From Clostridia bacterium (lineage in GTDB: Bacteria; Bacillota; Clostridia; Saccharofermentanales; UBA5734): a stretch of 5,230 nt of DNA. The stretch lies in assembly GCA_009929975.1 (NCBI GenBank), contig RZZF01000148.1, positions 1 through 5,230 on the forward strand. The letters are read 5' to 3'. The translations under genes and the position numbers were made by a program. Position 1 is the stretch's first letter. Every line of letters begins with the position of its first letter. This document shows positions 4,927-5,230 of this stretch, in pieces. The notes under the pieces were generated by a model. It made no database searches, had not been told where the DNA came from, and saw only the letters and a list, made by a program, of their open reading frames with translations.

Positions 4927-5230
4927 AGCCGCCGGACGGCCGTCCGGATATTCCGCGCTCAGCCGGAACTGTTCCCCGTCACTGACAGCCTGAATGGTTC
5001 CCTGCAGATCAGTCCGCCAGACGTCAATGCCACGCTGGTTCAGCCGGTCGATCACCGTCGCGACCGGGTGGCCGTAGCGGTTGCCTGCGGCAACGGAAAT
5101 GACCGCCGTCTCTGGCCTAAGCGTCTGGAGAAGCTCCGTCGTCGTGGATGTACGCGAGCCGTGGTGACCCACCACGAGAAGCTCGATGTCAGGCAGGTCC
5201 ATCTTATCCAGCAGCAGCTTCTCCACCGCG
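4801..5230 (-). CDS. comEC: ComEC/Rec2 DNA-uptake protein, C-terminal part (5' end outside window)
   Basis: The C-terminal end of the competence channel protein that carries single-stranded DNA across the membrane. Only the end of its metallo-beta-lactamase-like domain is inside the window. VVGHHGSRTS (GHHGS at 5169-5155), AVISV, NRYGHP and RTDLQGTI follow one another as in the family. The frame is open through the right edge. The GTG at 5226 is only an internal valine codon. Recognisable homology ends at about GEQFRLSA (near 4950). The frame then runs on for roughly 45 more codons, the last 41 of them antisense to the acetyltransferase gene, to a TGA at 4803-4801. That tail is unlike ComEC and may be dispensable, or may reflect loss of an earlier stop or a frameshift. 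The membrane-spanning competence domain and N-terminal domain are not visible here, so integrity of the full gene cannot be judged. Confidence 0.88.
   Translation of the reverse strand, partial: AVEKLLLDKMDLPDIELLVVGHHGSRTSTTTELLQTLRPETAVISVAAGNRYGHPVATVIDRLNQRGIDVWRTDLQGTIQAVSDGEQFRLSAEYPDGRPAALRFHLLVEQRHMNVVAPLSVDLEVAAGQSFLLESQFFNNTQ
4932..4947. repeat. 16-bp perfect palindrome at the acetyltransferase/comEC junction
   Basis: CCGGACGGCCGTCCGG is its own reverse complement and begins 5 nt after the acetyltransferase stop codon, inside the comEC frame (coding PDGRP). As RNA it can form a 6-bp GC stem with a GGCC loop. The plus side is followed by ATATTCC and the minus side by CGGCTTTACGCTT, so neither has a full T-run. 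Its place between two converging genes suggests a terminator-like or transcript-end hairpin. Confidence 0.4.

Noticed and set aside
5224..5226. GTG at 5226 as the start of a separate 141-residue protein
   Set aside because: The frame is open to the window edge and the sequence matches the interior of the ComEC beta-lactamase-like domain, so this is an internal valine.

Overview
The window reads as ordinary chromosomal DNA of a bacterium, most likely a member of the Bacillota (Firmicutes). Reasons: strong AGGAGG-type ribosome binding sites, an oligoendopeptidase F of the Gram-positive type, an AraM/EgsA-type glycerol-1-phosphate dehydrogenase, and a ComEC competence protein. The coding DNA is moderately GC-rich, with many CGG, GCG, CTG and GGC codons, so a GC-richer Bacillota lineage such as some Erysipelotrichia fits. 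That placement is an impression, not a measurement. There are no rRNA or tRNA genes, transposases, CRISPR arrays or phage genes.

Layout from left to right. Positions 1-145 are an AT-rich regulatory region (about 28% GC over the first 120 bases by hand count) carrying a cluster of CATATGAAAG-like 10-bp repeats. It precedes a DeoR-family transcriptional repressor (146-964, +), whose likely own operators are these repeats. After a 48-bp gap with a perfect hairpin comes pepF (1013-2827, +), a zinc oligoendopeptidase of family M3. It converges, with 9 bp between stop codons, on a sn-glycerol-1-phosphate dehydrogenase homologue (2837-4213, -). A 155-bp divergent intergenic region (4214-4368) follows. 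In it a leftward extended -10 and a rightward -10 share five bases, so the dehydrogenase and a RimJ/RimL-like GNAT acetyltransferase (4369-4926, +) appear to be fired from face-to-face promoters. At the right edge lies the C-terminal end of comEC (4801-5230, -, 5' end outside the window). Its frame stays open 126 nt into the 3' end of the acetyltransferase gene on the opposite strand.

The genes do not form an obvious pathway. The regulator's target may be itself, pepF, or a gene left of the window. PepF recycles peptides, the dehydrogenase links dihydroxyacetone phosphate to glycerol-1-phosphate, the acetyltransferase modifies a protein N-terminus or another amine, and ComEC is the DNA-uptake channel. 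I see no convincing new multi-gene system. The observations most worth a second look are the helically phased repeats, the overlapping divergent promoters, and the anomalous comEC 3' end with its 16-bp perfect palindrome.
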